Shown in pieces: positions 37,479 through 46,637 of a stretch of DNA of 64,000 nt. The position numbers were made by a program, and so were the translations under genes. The stretch covers positions 310,001 through 374,000 of the forward strand of contig NZ_FNZZ01000003.1 of assembly GCF_900109565.1 (NCBI RefSeq). Direction: 5' to 3'. Source of the DNA: Sphingomonas palmae (lineage in GTDB: Bacteria; Pseudomonadota; Alphaproteobacteria; Sphingomonadales; Sphingomonadaceae). Position 1 is the stretch's first letter. Every line of letters starts with the position of its first letter. The notes beneath the pieces are model-generated. The model did not search any database, was not told the origin of the DNA, and saw nothing but the letters and a program-made list of their open reading frames with translations.

Positions 37479-38125
37479 TGGCAAATTCTAAGGGCTGGGA
37501 CCGCAACGGCATGGCCGCGCGCGCGGCGAAGGAACTGCAGGACGGCTTCTACGTCAACCTCGGCATCGGCATCCCGACTTTGGTCGCGAACAATATTCCC
37601 GACGGCATGACGGTGACGCTCCAGTCGGAGAACGGGATGCTCGGCATCGGTCCTTTCCCGTACGAGGGCGAGGAGGACGCTGACCTGATCAACGCGGGCA
37701 AGCAGACGATCAGCGAACTGCCGCAATCGGCCTATTTCGGATCGGAGCAGAGCTTCGCGATGATCCGCGGCGGGCACATCGACCTGACCGTGCTCGGCGC
37801 GATGGAGGTGGCGGAGAACGGTGACATCGCCAACTGGATGATTCCGGGCAAGATGATCAAGGGCATGGGCGGCGCGATGGACCTCGTTGCGGGCGTCAAG
37901 AAGATCATCGTCGTGATGGAGCATACCTCCAAGGACGGTTCGCCCAAGTTCATCGCCTCGTGCTCGCTGCCACTGACGGGCAAGAACGTCGTCGATATGA
38001 TCGTGACCGATCTGGCGGTGTTCCAGCGCCCCGATCACCAGTCGCCGTTCCGCCTGATCGAACTCGCGCCCGGCATCACCGCGGACGAGGTCGCGGCGAA
38101 GACGACGGCGAGCTACGTTTCCTGA
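37478..38125 (+). CDS. scoB: 3-oxoacid CoA-transferase subunit B
   Basis: Subunit B with the catalytic glutamate in [13 protein letters not shown] (about residue 50) and the [18 protein letters not shown] segment. The 215-residue protein pairs with ScoA to form the active enzyme. The ATG at 37478 overlaps the stop of the phosphatase gene. An esterase gene follows 16 bases later. Confidence 0.95.
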   Translation: MANSKGWDRNGMAARAAKELQDGFYVNLGIGIPTLVANNIPDGMTVTLQSENGMLGIGPFPYEGEEDADLINAGKQTISELPQSAYFGSEQSFAMIRGGHIDLTVLGAMEVAENGDIANWMIPGKMIKGMGGAMDLVAGVKKIIVVMEHTSKDGSPKFIASCSLPLTGKNVVDMIVTDLAVFQRPDHQSPFRLIELAPGITADEVAAKTTASYVS

Positions 38126-38141
38126 TCAAGGCCGCGCGAAG

Positions 38142-39044
38142 ATGATCTGGCGCTGGCTGGCAGGCGCGCTCGCGGCGCTGCTGCTGTCCGCGGGCGCGAT
38201 CTACCTGTTCGTGCCTGCGCCGCGCGTGCTGAGCTGGCTCGACCGCGCAATGGGTGGCGGGCGCGGCGTCGAACTGGTCGGCGACGCGGTACCGTTTGGC
38301 AGCAACCGCCAGACTCTCGACGTGTGGCGCCCGACCGAGCCCGCGGCGGGCAAGCGGCCGGTGCTCGTCTTCATCTACGGTGGCGGCTGGGCGAACGGTG
38401 ACCGCCGCAGCTACGCCTTTGCCGCGCGGGCATTCGCCCGCGCCGGCTTCGTCGTTGTCGTGCCCGATTATCGCAAGGTGCCGCAGGTACGTTTCCCCGC
38501 GTTCGTACAGGACGGCGCGGCGGCGGTGCACTGGGTTCGCGATCACGTCGCCGATTACGGCGGCGATCCGGCGCGCGTCGCGCTCGCGGGTCACTCGGCC
38601 GGCGCGTACAACGCCGTCATGCTCGCGCTCGACCAGCGCTGGCTGCTTGCAGAGGGCGTCGACCCGCACATCGTCAAGGCAGCGGTCGGCCTGAGCGGGC
38701 CGTACGACTTCTACCCCTTCGACAAGCCACGCTCGCGCGAGGCGATGCTGGGCGTCACCGATCCGATGGCGACGCAGCCGGTCACCTTCGCGAGGCGCGA
38801 CGCCCCGCCGCTGCTGCTCGTCACCAGCAGCCGCGACACGCAGGTGCGACCGTACAACGCCTATCAACTGTTCGAGCGCGTCAAGGCAGCAGGTGGCCGT
38901 GCGAAGCTGGTCGAGCATGATGGGCTGACCCACGAGAACGTCGTCATGGCGCTGTCGGTGCCGTTTCGTCGACTAGCGCCAGTGCTGGATGAGAGCGTCG
39001 CCTTCATAGACGCCGCCTTGAACCCATCGACTGCGACGAAATAA
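38142..39044 (+). CDS. Alpha/beta-hydrolase (esterase/lipase-like)
   Basis: A 300-residue alpha/beta-hydrolase of the carboxylesterase/BD-FAE type. It has an N-terminal hydrophobic signal or anchor (about 4-24), the oxyanion motif [12 protein letters not shown], the nucleophile elbow [10 protein letters not shown], and a later Asp (SRDTQV) and His (GLTHENV). The substrate is unknown. Same direction as the CoA-transferase genes, 16 bases from scoB, so possibly co-transcribed. Confidence 0.86.
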   Translation: MIWRWLAGALAALLLSAGAIYLFVPAPRVLSWLDRAMGGGRGVELVGDAVPFGSNRQTLDVWRPTEPAAGKRPVLVFIYGGGWANGDRRSYAFAARAFARAGFVVVVPDYRKVPQVRFPAFVQDGAAAVHWVRDHVADYGGDPARVALAGHSAGAYNAVMLALDQRWLLAEGVDPHIVKAAVGLSGPYDFYPFDKPRSREAMLGVTDPMATQPVTFARRDAPPLLLVTSSRDTQVRPYNAYQLFERVKAAGGRAKLVEHDGLTHENVVMALSVPFRRLAPVLDESVAFIDAALNPSTATK

Positions 39045-39114
39045 AACAAGCGTTCCTTCCCCCTCCCGCATTGTTTCCTTTCGCGGCGGGCGCTTCTTGG
39101 TTAAGGCGCGCGCG

Positions 39115-40542
39115 ATGTCACACCAACCACGCACGTTGTATGAAAAGGTCTGGGACGCTCACGTCGTGGAGCGTCGCGACGACGGCTCCTGCCTCATCTA
39201 CATCGACCGCCACCTCGTCCACGAAGTCACCAGTCCGCAGGCGTTCGAGGGGCTTCGCAGCAACGGTCGCCGCGTCCGCCGCCCCGACCTGACGCTCGCC
39301 GTCCCCGACCACAATCTGCCGACCACCGCCCGCGTCGACGCGGCCGGGCGCGAACTGCCGATCGCCGATCGCGACAGCGCCGAGCAGCTCGACGCGCTGC
39401 GCACCAACGTCGCCGAGTTCGGCGTGCCGTACATCGACGCGCTCGCGGCGGAGCAGGGGATCGTCCACGTCGTCGGACCGGAGCAGGGCTTCACGCTGCC
39501 CGGCACCACGGTCGTCTGCGGCGACAGCCACACCTCGGCGCATGGTGCACTTGGCGCGCTCGCGTTTGGCATCGGCACCAGCGAGGTCGAGCACGTGCTC
39601 GCGACACAGACGCTAATCCTGTCGCCGTCAAAGACGATGGAGGTGCGCGTCGACGGCACGCTCGGCTTCGGCGTGTCGGCGAAGGACGTGGTGCTGTCGA
39701 TCATCGGTCGCATCGGCGCGGCGGGCGGCACCGGCTACGTGATCGAGTTCACTGGCGAGGTAATCCGCAACCTGTCGGTCGAAGGGCGGCTGACGATCGC
39801 CAACATGAGCATCGAGGGCGGCGCACGCGCCGGCATGATCGCGCCCGACGAGACGACCTTCGCCTATCTGAAAGGCCGCGCGATGGCGCCGGCGGGCACC
39901 GATTGGGACCGCGCGGTCGAATGGTGGCGCACGCTGCCGAGCGACGCGGGCGCGCGCTACGATCGCACCGTCACCCTGTCGGCGAGCGACATCGCACCCG
40001 CGCTCACCTGGGGCACCAGCCCCGAGGACGTGGTCGCGATCACCGGCGTCGTGCCCGAGCCCGAGAGCTTCGCCGATCCGTCGAAGCAGGCCGCCGCGCG
40101 CAAGTCGCTCGATTATATGGGACTGAAGCCGGGCACGCGGATGCAGGACGTGGCGGTCCAGCACGTCTTCATCGGCAGCTGCACCAACAGCCGGATCGAG
40201 GACCTGCGCGCCGCCGCGCAGGTGGCGAGCGGCCGGCGTGTCGCCGATGGCGTCCGCGCGATGGTCGTGCCGGGCTCGGGCCTCGTCAAGCGGCAGGCCG
40301 AGGCAGAGGGGCTCGACCGTGTCTTCGCCGAAGCCGGATTCGAGTGGCGCGAGCCTGGCTGCTCGATGTGCCTGGCGATGAACCCGGACAAGGTGCCGCC
40401 GGGCGAGCGCTGCGCCTCCACCTCCAACCGAAATTTCGTCGGGCGGCAGGGTCCCGGTGCGCGCACGCATCTGCTAAGCCCCGCGATGGCGGCGGCGGCG
40501 GCGGTCAGCGGTCGGTTAACCGACGTGCGCGACCTGATCTGA
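39115..40542 (+). CDS. leuC: 3-isopropylmalate dehydratase large subunit
   Basis: LeuC with LeuD isomerises isopropylmalate in leucine synthesis. The 475-residue protein shows [15 protein letters not shown] (substrate loop) and the three cysteines of the 4Fe-4S cluster in [10 protein letters not shown] and [10 protein letters not shown], and ends [14 protein letters not shown]. ATG 39115 has TTAAGG upstream. leuD follows after a 40-codon gene. Confidence 0.97.
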   Translation: MSHQPRTLYEKVWDAHVVERRDDGSCLIYIDRHLVHEVTSPQAFEGLRSNGRRVRRPDLTLAVPDHNLPTTARVDAAGRELPIADRDSAEQLDALRTNVAEFGVPYIDALAAEQGIVHVVGPEQGFTLPGTTVVCGDSHTSAHGALGALAFGIGTSEVEHVLATQTLILSPSKTMEVRVDGTLGFGVSAKDVVLSIIGRIGAAGGTGYVIEFTGEVIRNLSVEGRLTIANMSIEGGARAGMIAPDETTFAYLKGRAMAPAGTDWDRAVEWWRTLPSDAGARYDRTVTLSASDIAPALTWGTSPEDVVAITGVVPEPESFADPSKQAAARKSLDYMGLKPGTRMQDVAVQHVFIGSCTNSRIEDLRAAAQVASGRRVADGVRAMVVPGSGLVKRQAEAEGLDRVFAEAGFEWREPGCSMCLAMNPDKVPPGERCASTSNRNFVGRQGPGARTHLLSPAMAAAAAVSGRLTDVRDLI

Positions 40543-40565
40543 ATAACGACAACAGGGGCAAAACT

Positions 40566-40688
40566 ATGAAGATTGTTCTGGCACTTCTCGTTGCAGGCGC
40601 GGCGGTGAGCGGCGTCGCGGCCTATGCGGCAGTCGGCAAAGTGAGCGTGGGCGCGAACACGCCGCGCCCCGTCAAGCCGGCGCGCTGA
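40566..40688 (+). CDS. 40-residue putative secreted peptide between leuC and leuD
   Basis: A 40-codon frame from ATG 40566: [25 protein letters not shown]... The first 20 residues look like a Sec signal peptide with a cleavage site near AYA-AV, leaving about 19 residues ending TPRPVKPAR. The spacing (23 bases after leuC, 4 before leuD) fits an operon gene. I know no family, and the function is unknown. Confidence 0.55.
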   Translation: MKIVLALLVAGAAVSGVAAYAAVGKVSVGANTPRPVKPAR

Positions 40689-40692
40689 CGCG

Positions 40693-41322
40693 ATGGAGCC
40701 GGTGACGCGCGTCGCGGGGACGGCCTATCCCTGGGGGCAGAAAAACGTCGACACCGACGTCATCATTCCCGCGCACTGGCTCAAGACGATCAAGCGCTCG
40801 GGGCTGGGGCGCGGCGCGTTCGAGGTCGTGCGCGCGCAGCCCGGTAACATCTTCGACGATCCGCGTTATGCCGGCAGCCCGATCCTGATCGCGGGCGATA
40901 ATTTCGGCTGTGGGTCGAGCCGCGAGCACGCCGCTTGGGCGCTCGCCGACATGGGCGTGCGCGCGGTCATCGCGCCTAGTTTCTCCGACATCTTCTCCGG
41001 CAATGCATTCAAGAACGGCATCGTCACCGTCGTGCTGCCGCAGGAGGCGATCGACCGACTGATCGCGGTGGCGCAGGATGGGGAGATCACCGTCGATCTC
41101 GAGACAATGACGGTTACCACGCCCTACCAGGACCGCTTTCCGTTCACGCTCGATCCCTTTCGTCGCCGTTGCCTGATCGAAGGGCTGGACGAGGTCGGCT
41201 TGACGCTGGCAAAAGATACCGCGATTTCGAAATTCGAGGAGGCGATGCATCGGCAGCGCCCCTGGATCAAGGATAGGAGCGGAAATGCGGGCATTGCTGT
41301 CGAGGGCGCCGGGCGGACCTGA
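40693..41322 (+). CDS. leuD: 3-isopropylmalate dehydratase small subunit
   Basis: LeuD, 209 residues, with [16 protein letters not shown], the [30 protein letters not shown] signature in two parts, and NGIVTVVLP. It completes the swivel domain of the isomerase. Its stop lies 38 bases inside the next gene, so translation is coupled to the quinone oxidoreductase. Confidence 0.96.
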   Translation: MEPVTRVAGTAYPWGQKNVDTDVIIPAHWLKTIKRSGLGRGAFEVVRAQPGNIFDDPRYAGSPILIAGDNFGCGSSREHAAWALADMGVRAVIAPSFSDIFSGNAFKNGIVTVVLPQEAIDRLIAVAQDGEITVDLETMTVTTPYQDRFPFTLDPFRRRCLIEGLDEVGLTLAKDTAISKFEEAMHRQRPWIKDRSGNAGIAVEGAGRT

Positions 41323-42286
41323 AACTCTGGAGATCGGCGAGCTGCCCGATCCCTCGGTCGGTGAGGGGCAGGTGGTCGTCGTGATCAAGGCGTGCGCGAT
41401 CAACTTCCCCGACGTGCTCGTCATCGAGGACAAGTACCAGATGCGCCCACCGCGCCCGTTCGCGCCGGGCGGCGAGGTGTCGGGCGTGGTCGAGCAGGTC
41501 GGCGCGGGCGTGACCCGCTTCAAGGTCGGCGACCGCGTCATGGGCAACACCAGCATGGGTGGCCTAAGCGAGAAGGCGCTGTTCGCCGAAGACGCGCTTT
41601 ATCCGGTGCCCGAGGAACGCAGCTTCGAGGAAGCCGCCGCTTTGCTGCTGACCTATGGTACGACGATCCACGCGCTGGTCGATCGCGGCCACATCAAGCA
41701 AGGCGACAACCTGCTCGTGCTCGGGGCCGCGGGCGGGGTCGGCCTCGCTGCGGTCGAGCTCGGCAAGGCGTTCGGCGCGCGCGTGATCGGCGCGGTGTCG
41801 AGCGAGGAGAAAGCGCAGGCAGTGCGTGACGCGGGCGCGGACGACGTGATCGTCTACGGCCGCGGACCGTTCGGGAAAGACGAGTCGAAGGCGCTGGCCG
41901 AACAGTTCAAGGAAAAGGGCGGCAAGGCGGGTTTCCAGCTGATCTACGACGCGGTCGGCGGCGATTATGCCGAGCCCGCGCTGCGCTCGATCGGATGGGA
42001 AGGGCGCTACCTCGTCATCGGCTTCCCCGCCGGCATCCCCAAGCTGCCGCTCAACCTGACTTTGTTGAAGAGCTGCGACGTCTGCGGCGTGTTCTGGGGC
42101 GCATTCGCCGCGCGCAATCCCGAAGCCAACCGCGCCAACATCCAGCAGCTGTTCGACTTGTGGAAGGACGGCCGCATCGCACCGCGCGTGACGGAGGTGT
42201 TCCCGCTCGAACAGGGTGGCGACGCGATCGCCAAGATGGCGGCGCGGCAGGCGATCGGAAAGCTGGTCGTCCGCGTCGCCGACTGA
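41285..42286 (+). CDS. Zinc-independent NADPH:quinone oxidoreductase family protein
   Basis: A 333-residue medium-chain dehydrogenase/reductase. The nucleotide-binding motif is [22 protein letters not shown], and the N-terminal part lacks the zinc-ligand cysteine, so it resembles quinone oxidoreductase (Qor) and acryloyl-CoA reductase-like enzymes. The substrate is unknown. It starts inside the leuD 3' end, in another frame. Confidence 0.9.
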   Translation: MRALLSRAPGGPETLEIGELPDPSVGEGQVVVVIKACAINFPDVLVIEDKYQMRPPRPFAPGGEVSGVVEQVGAGVTRFKVGDRVMGNTSMGGLSEKALFAEDALYPVPEERSFEEAAALLLTYGTTIHALVDRGHIKQGDNLLVLGAAGGVGLAAVELGKAFGARVIGAVSSEEKAQAVRDAGADDVIVYGRGPFGKDESKALAEQFKEKGGKAGFQLIYDAVGGDYAEPALRSIGWEGRYLVIGFPAGIPKLPLNLTLLKSCDVCGVFWGAFAARNPEANRANIQQLFDLWKDGRIAPRVTEVFPLEQGGDAIAKMAARQAIGKLVVRVAD

Positions 42287-42308
42287 CGCCTTGGTGTTTC
42301 GGGTCGGT

Positions 42309-42373
42309 GGCAGCCCCGTTGCACGCGTCGTCGCCGCGCTCTATCCCGGCGGCAACGAGCAACGGGAGCTGCC
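42309..42373 (+). promoter_or_regulatory. 14-bp hairpin sequestering the ribosome-binding site of the DUF1476 gene
   Basis: GGCAGC (42309-42314) pairs with GCTGCC (42368-42373), and CCCGTTGC (42315-42322) pairs with GCAACGGG (42359-42366), with only A 42367 bulged. The start codon follows at once (42374). The GGGAG ribosome-binding site is inside the right arm. This may be a translational control element; it could also be an accidental palindrome. Confidence 0.55.
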
Positions 42374-42697
42374 ATGACCACCTTCGACGATCGCGAGCGC
42401 GCGTTCGAGAGCAAGTTCGCGCGCGACGAGGAGATGGCGTTCCGCGTCACCGCCCGGCGCAATCGCCTGGTCGGGCAATGGGCCGCCGCGCTGATGAAGC
42501 TGACGCCCGAGGAAACCGACGCTTACGCCAAGTCGGTCGTTCAGGCCGATTTCGAGGAAGCGGGTGATGAGGACGTTGTGCGCAAGCTGCTGGGCGACCT
42601 TACCGCGGCAGGAGTCGACGTCGACGAGGCGCAGGTGCGTCAGGCGCTGACCCAGGAAACGGTCGAGGCGCGTCGCCAGCTCCTCAAGGCGGAGTAG
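42374..42697 (+). CDS. DUF1476 protein (F1-ATPase inhibitor zeta subunit)
   Basis: A 107-residue helical protein starting MTTFDDRERAFESKFARDEEMAF, the signature of the alphaproteobacterial zeta subunit. In Paracoccus it binds F1 and blocks ATP hydrolysis through its N-terminal inhibitory segment. The remainder (ETDAYAKSVVQADFEEAGDEDVVRKL) is the four-helix domain. It reads with bolA and grxD, which is a common alphaproteobacterial neighbourhood. Confidence 0.93.
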   Translation: MTTFDDRERAFESKFARDEEMAFRVTARRNRLVGQWAAALMKLTPEETDAYAKSVVQADFEEAGDEDVVRKLLGDLTAAGVDVDEAQVRQALTQETVEARRQLLKAE

Positions 42698-42702
42698 ACC
42701 CG

Positions 42703-42936
42703 ATGCCGATGGAAGGCGACGAGATTGCCGCGCTGATCCGCGCCGGCATCCCCGACGCGGAGGTCGAGATGACCGATCTGGCGGGCGACAAGGATCACTG
42801 GTCCGCGCGCGTCACCAGCGCGTCGTTCGCCGGCATGCCGCGCGTGCGCCAGCATCAGGCAGTGTACGCGGCGCTGGGCGGGCGTATGGGCGGCGTGCTC
42901 CACGCCTTGCAGCTCACCACCGCCATACCGAAGTAG
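42703..42936 (+). CDS. BolA-family protein
   Basis: A 77-residue BolA-fold protein: MPMEGDEIAALIRAGIPDAEVEMTDLAG, then SFAGMPRVRQHQAVYAAL (helix-turn region with the conserved His). BolA proteins bind 2Fe-2S clusters together with monothiol glutaredoxins; the next gene is that partner. It begins six bases after the DUF1476 gene. Confidence 0.93.
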   Translation: MPMEGDEIAALIRAGIPDAEVEMTDLAGDKDHWSARVTSASFAGMPRVRQHQAVYAALGGRMGGVLHALQLTTAIPK

Positions 42937-42978
42937 AGCCGGCATCGCGCCGACCAGCGCTCAACAGGATCGAAAATC

Positions 42979-43305
42979 ATGACCGACGACACCAACGCCC
43001 GCATCGACGCCGTGGTGAAGAACAATCACGTGGTGTTGTTCATGAAGGGCACGCCGCTGTTCCCGCAATGCGGCTTCTCCAGCCGCGCGATCGCGATCCT
43101 GGAACGGCTGGGCGTTGAGTTCGAGAGCGTCGACGTGCTGCAGGATCAGGGCATCCGTCAGGGCATCAAAGCCTATTCGGATTGGCCGACGATCCCGCAG
43201 CTCTACGTCGACGGCGAGTTCGTCGGCGGATCGGACATCATGATGGAAATGTACGAGAGCGGCGAACTGGGCGAGCTGTTCGCTGGCAAGACCGCGGCGG
43301 AGTAA
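42979..43305 (+). CDS. grxD: Monothiol glutaredoxin, Grx4 family
   Basis: A 108-residue monothiol glutaredoxin with the CGFS motif (PQCGFSSRA, cysteine at residue 31), the glutathione-binding WPTIPQLYVDGEFVGGSDIMMEM segment. It transfers Fe-S clusters and pairs with BolA, encoded just upstream. Confidence 0.96.
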   Translation: MTDDTNARIDAVVKNNHVVLFMKGTPLFPQCGFSSRAIAILERLGVEFESVDVLQDQGIRQGIKAYSDWPTIPQLYVDGEFVGGSDIMMEMYESGELGELFAGKTAAE

Positions 43306-43565
43306 TCGAGTCAGCCCGAGGCGCGTCGCTGCGGCGGCGCGCTCACGTTGATCGCAGGTGGCGTCGAAACCGGGTTGGACGGGCGCCGCGAGATCGAGAA
43401 AGCGACAGCCCGCCCAGCTGAAGCGCCAATGCGCTCGGTAGCGTCATTCGTGTTGCAGGCGACGTGCCAGCCGCTTGAACCCAAGCTCTTCCGCCGACTG
43501 CGATGGTTAAGTGGCCTTCGCTTGCCCCGCTGGCTGTAAAACCCACCGACACCTCATCCGCGATG
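43306..43565 (+). other. Intergenic region before the BlaI gene
   Basis: About 260 bases with no convincing gene, part of a 322-base gap. Minus-strand frames run through it and into blaI but show no family features and look like shadow frames. Its 3' end leads into the BlaI operator/promoter region at 43566. Confidence 0.35.
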
Positions 43566-43605
43566 TTGACAACAGATGTAGTCGATGCAACAAGACTACG
43601 TCTGT
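43566..43605 (+). promoter_or_regulatory. Candidate BlaI operator and promoter
   Basis: ACAGATGTAGTC (43572-43583) and GACTACGTCTGT (43594-43605) form a 12-bp inverted repeat with one mismatch and a 10-base spacer, and carry GTAGTC/GACTAC half-sites like those of BlaI/MecI-type repressors. A consensus -35 TTGACA (43566-43571) adjoins the left arm. The repeat lies 23 bases before the BlaI start, which suits autorepression. Confidence 0.6.
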
Positions 43606-43627
43606 AAGCGGAAGAAGGATGGCGCAG

Positions 43628-43996
43628 ATGGCCGAGCGGATCAGTGATGCCGAACACGCGGTCATGGAGGTGCTGTGGGATGAGAGCCCGCTCACCGCAC
43701 AGGACGTGACTGAGCGGGTCGATCCGAACCGCGCCTGGAGTGCCGCCACGGTGAAAACGCTGCTCGGCCGCTTGCTCGGCAAGGGCGCAGTGCAGCACGA
43801 AGTCGACGGACGCCGCTACCTATACTCGCCGGCGGTGGCACGCGAAGATTACGTCGCGGGCGAGTCGCGCAAGCTGATCGACCGGCTGTTCGGCGGCAAG
43901 CTGACCCCGCTGGTCGCGCACTTGGCCGAGCGCGACGAGCTGTCGCGACAGGACATCGCGGAGATCGAGGCGCTGCTGAAGGCGCTGAAACAATGA
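43628..43996 (+). CDS. BlaI/MecI/CopY-family transcriptional repressor
   Basis: A 122-residue winged-helix protein starting MAERISDAEHAVMEVLWDESPLTAQDV at ATG 43628, with GAAGAAGG nine bases upstream (an ATG at 43619 is too close). The recognition segment is WSAATVKTLLGRLLGKGAVQHEVDGRRYLYSPA. These repressors are inactivated by proteolysis when the partner M56 protein senses a signal. It overlaps the M56 gene by four bases (ATGA). Confidence 0.93.
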   Translation: MAERISDAEHAVMEVLWDESPLTAQDVTERVDPNRAWSAATVKTLLGRLLGKGAVQHEVDGRRYLYSPAVAREDYVAGESRKLIDRLFGGKLTPLVAHLAERDELSRQDIAEIEALLKALKQ

Positions 43997-45699
43997 TCGC
44001 GCTCGCCATCGAGGCGCTGGCGGCGTCGACCGCGCTGATGCTGCTGGTGCTCGCGCTGCGCGGGTCCGTTCGCCGCGCGTTCGGAGCGGAACTGGCCTAT
44101 CTGCTCTGGCTGCTGCCGGTGTTGCGGTTGGTCCTGCCGCCGCTGCCGAGCGGGTGGAGCCCGCTGGGTGCCGCGCCGATCGCGAGCGTCGGTGAGCAGG
44201 CGGCAGTGCTGATGGCACCAATCGCCCCCGTTGACACGATTGCAGCCGCGGTGCCGGCGGCGCACTCGGGAGGCGTGGCGGCGTGGTTTGCGCTTCTCTG
44301 GGGTGCGGGCGCGCTCGCGATCCTAACCGTGCACTTGGTGCAATATGCACGCTTCCGCGCCCGCGTTCTCGGCGGCGCAGCGGCGATCGCGCGTGTCGGC
44401 TCGGTCGAGGTGGTCGAGAGCGCGGGCGCGAGCGGACCGCTCGCCTTCGGGTTGATCCGCCGGATTGTCGCTTTCCCTCGCGACTTCGCCGAGCGCTACG
44501 ACGCCGACGAGCGCGAACTCGCGCTGGCGCACGAAATCGGTCACCACCGCCGCGGCGATCTGTGGGCGAATTGGGTTGCGCTGGGGATGCTGGCGCTGCA
44601 CTGGTTCAATCCGGTCGCATGGATCGCGTTCCGCGCCTTTCGCGCCGATCAGGAGATGGCGAACGACGCCGGCGTGCTCGCCCGAGCAGGGGCCGCGCAG
44701 CGTCACGCCTATGGTTGCGCCATCGTCAAGGCGGCGCACGGGCGCGCGCTGACGCCCGCATGCCACCTCAACACCGTCAATGATCTGAAAGGTCGATTGC
44801 GGATGTTGGCGCGCACGCGCGTGTCGGGGCGGCGCGTGGCTGCGGGTGGTGCGGGGCTCGCGCTGGTCGCGGGCGCCGGTCTCGTCGTGACCGCGTCGGG
44901 CATGCCTGCCGCCGCGCGAGTACGCGTCGGTGTCGAGCAGGTAACGGGCGTGCGGCTCGACGAGCTCGATCGCACCTTCGCCGAGGTGATGGCGCCGATT
45001 ACGCAAGCACGCTCGACACGTCAGGTCTCGCACGCGACGCACAAGGTGACGATCGTGGAGGATGGCCGCACCACCGTGCTGACGGGGGACGAGGCGGCCG
45101 CTTACGCCGCCGCGCATCCGGTGCCGCTCACCCCCGTACCTCCGACGCCGCCTATACCGCCCGTGCCGGGCAGCCCCGCGCAGCCGCCGCAGCCGCCCGC
45201 CGTTCCGCTGCCGCCTTCGGTGCCGACCGCGGTCAGCATCAGCCGCGCGGCATGCGCTGACAGCGCCACGCTCGTCGCCCGCTCCGCCAGCGGTCACCAG
45301 GTCGTCGTCTGCGATACCGGTAGCGAAGGCTATGCCTCGAACGTCCGTCGCGAGGCGCTGGCGGCGTCGCGCGACGCACAGCGCGAAGCACTGGAGGCAC
45401 GTCGCGAGGGTCTGCGCGCCCGGATCGAAGCTCAGCGCGAGGCGGCTCAGGCTCGTGCCGAGGCGCAGCAGGAAGCCACACAGGCGCGTATCGAAGCGCA
45501 ACGCGACGCCGCAGAGGCGCGGGTGGAGGCGATGCGTGAAACGCGCTCCTCCCTGCACTCGGCACTGTCCAGCCTCGCGACGACGCGCGCCAGCCTGGCC
45601 GCCGACCCCGCGTTGACCGGCAGCGATCGCACCAGGGCGCTGCGTCAGGTCGACCAGGCGCTCGCCAACGTGAAGGCGCAGCTGGCGAGCGCCGACTGA
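43993..45699 (+). CDS. M56 (BlaR1-like) membrane metallopeptidase with coiled-coil C-terminus
   Basis: A 568-residue protein. Membrane spans lie at about 8-28, 33-50 and 93-116. The M56 zinc motif is HEIGHHRRGD (residues 180-189), with further conserved residues in FRADQEMANDAG, and a last span is near 283-303. The extracytoplasmic part is not a penicillin-binding domain. Instead it has a proline-rich stretch (376-411), two cysteines (421, 440) and a long charged region rich in REA, EAR and AQ units (450-518), a likely coiled coil. The sensed ligand is unknown. Confidence 0.9.
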   Translation: MIALAIEALAASTALMLLVLALRGSVRRAFGAELAYLLWLLPVLRLVLPPLPSGWSPLGAAPIASVGEQAAVLMAPIAPVDTIAAAVPAAHSGGVAAWFALLWGAGALAILTVHLVQYARFRARVLGGAAAIARVGSVEVVESAGASGPLAFGLIRRIVAFPRDFAERYDADERELALAHEIGHHRRGDLWANWVALGMLALHWFNPVAWIAFRAFRADQEMANDAGVLARAGAAQRHAYGCAIVKAAHGRALTPACHLNTVNDLKGRLRMLARTRVSGRRVAAGGAGLALVAGAGLVVTASGMPAAARVRVGVEQVTGVRLDELDRTFAEVMAPITQARSTRQVSHATHKVTIVEDGRTTVLTGDEAAAYAAAHPVPLTPVPPTPPIPPVPGSPAQPPQPPAVPLPPSVPTAVSISRAACADSATLVARSASGHQVVVCDTGSEGYASNVRREALAASRDAQREALEARREGLRARIEAQREAAQARAEAQQEATQARIEAQRDAAEARVEAMRETRSSLHSALSSLATTRASLAADPALTGSDRTRALRQVDQALANVKAQLASAD

Positions 45700-45770
45700 C
45701 GCGCGACGATCGGCACAGGGGAGGGGCGGCGGCTTGCGTCGCCGCGTCCGACCCGCCATCTGCGTGCGCG

Positions 45771-46637
45771 ATGGATGCTACGCCGCCGCCTGTCGGGCTC
45801 GCGATCAAGCTCGAACCGCTCGTCACGCGCGTGCTCGCGCCGAACGCGTCGGCCTACACCTTTACCGGCACGCAGACGCATCTGGTCGGTCAGCGCGACC
45901 TCGCCGTGATCGATCCGGGGCCGGCGGACGACGCGCACCACGCCGCGCTGCTGCGCGCGATCCGAGGCCGTCCGGTGCGCGCAATCCTCATCACGCATCA
46001 TCACCGCGATCACAGCCCGGGTGCGCGGCGGCTGGCGGCGGAAACGGGCGCGCCGATCATCGGATCGGCCCCGTTCGCGATACACGACGACGAACCGCGC
46101 GCCGACGCGGCGTTCGATCCCGATTACGCACCCGACCGCGTGCTCGCCGAGGGCGAGCGGGTCGGCGGCGATGGCTGGACGCTGGAGGCGATCGCCACGC
46201 CTGGCCACACCAGCAACCATCTCGCCTTCGCGTTGCCCGAGACAAAGGCGCTCTTCTCGGGCGATCACGTAATGGGCTGGGCGACCAGCGTCGTCTCGCC
46301 GCCCGACGGCGACATGGGCGACTATATGGCGAGCCTGGAAAAGCTGCTCGCGCGCGACGACCGCGTCTATTATCCCTGCCACGGGCTCGAGATCGATCGC
46401 CCGCAGCGACTGGTGCGCGGCATGCTCGGGCATCGCAAGCAGCGCGAGGGGCAGATCATGCGGCTGCTCGGCGAAGAGGCGCGAACCATCCCGGCGATGG
46501 TCGAGAAGATGTACGTCGGGCTCGACCACCGGCTGCGCGGCGCCGCCGAGCGCTCGGTACTGGCGCATCTGATCGATCTTGCCCGGCGCGGCCTGGTCCG
46601 CGACGAGGGCGACTGCTGGAGTGTGGCGGCGGCATGA
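45771..46637 (+). CDS. MBL-fold metallo-hydrolase (LACTB2-like)
   Basis: A 288-residue cytoplasmic metallo-beta-lactamase-fold protein without a signal peptide. The motif THHHRDHSPGA contains HxHxDH, followed by PGHTSNHLAFAL (third His), the FSGDHVMGW Asp and the PCHGLE His. A C-terminal winged-helix-like domain (RGMLGHRKQREGQIMRLLG...) is as in LACTB2-type proteins. It overlaps the next gene by four bases and may be co-transcribed with the M56 gene 71 bases upstream. Confidence 0.88.
   Translation: MDATPPPVGLAIKLEPLVTRVLAPNASAYTFTGTQTHLVGQRDLAVIDPGPADDAHHAALLRAIRGRPVRAILITHHHRDHSPGARRLAAETGAPIIGSAPFAIHDDEPRADAAFDPDYAPDRVLAEGERVGGDGWTLEAIATPGHTSNHLAFALPETKALFSGDHVMGWATSVVSPPDGDMGDYMASLEKLLARDDRVYYPCHGLEIDRPQRLVRGMLGHRKQREGQIMRLLGEEARTIPAMVEKMYVGLDHRLRGAAERSVLAHLIDLARRGLVRDEGDCWSVAAA

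Noticed and set aside
43343..43798. A minus-strand frame over the gap before blaI and into blaI
   Set aside because: It lacks family features and a ribosome-binding site, and its first half is antisense to the well-supported BlaI gene.
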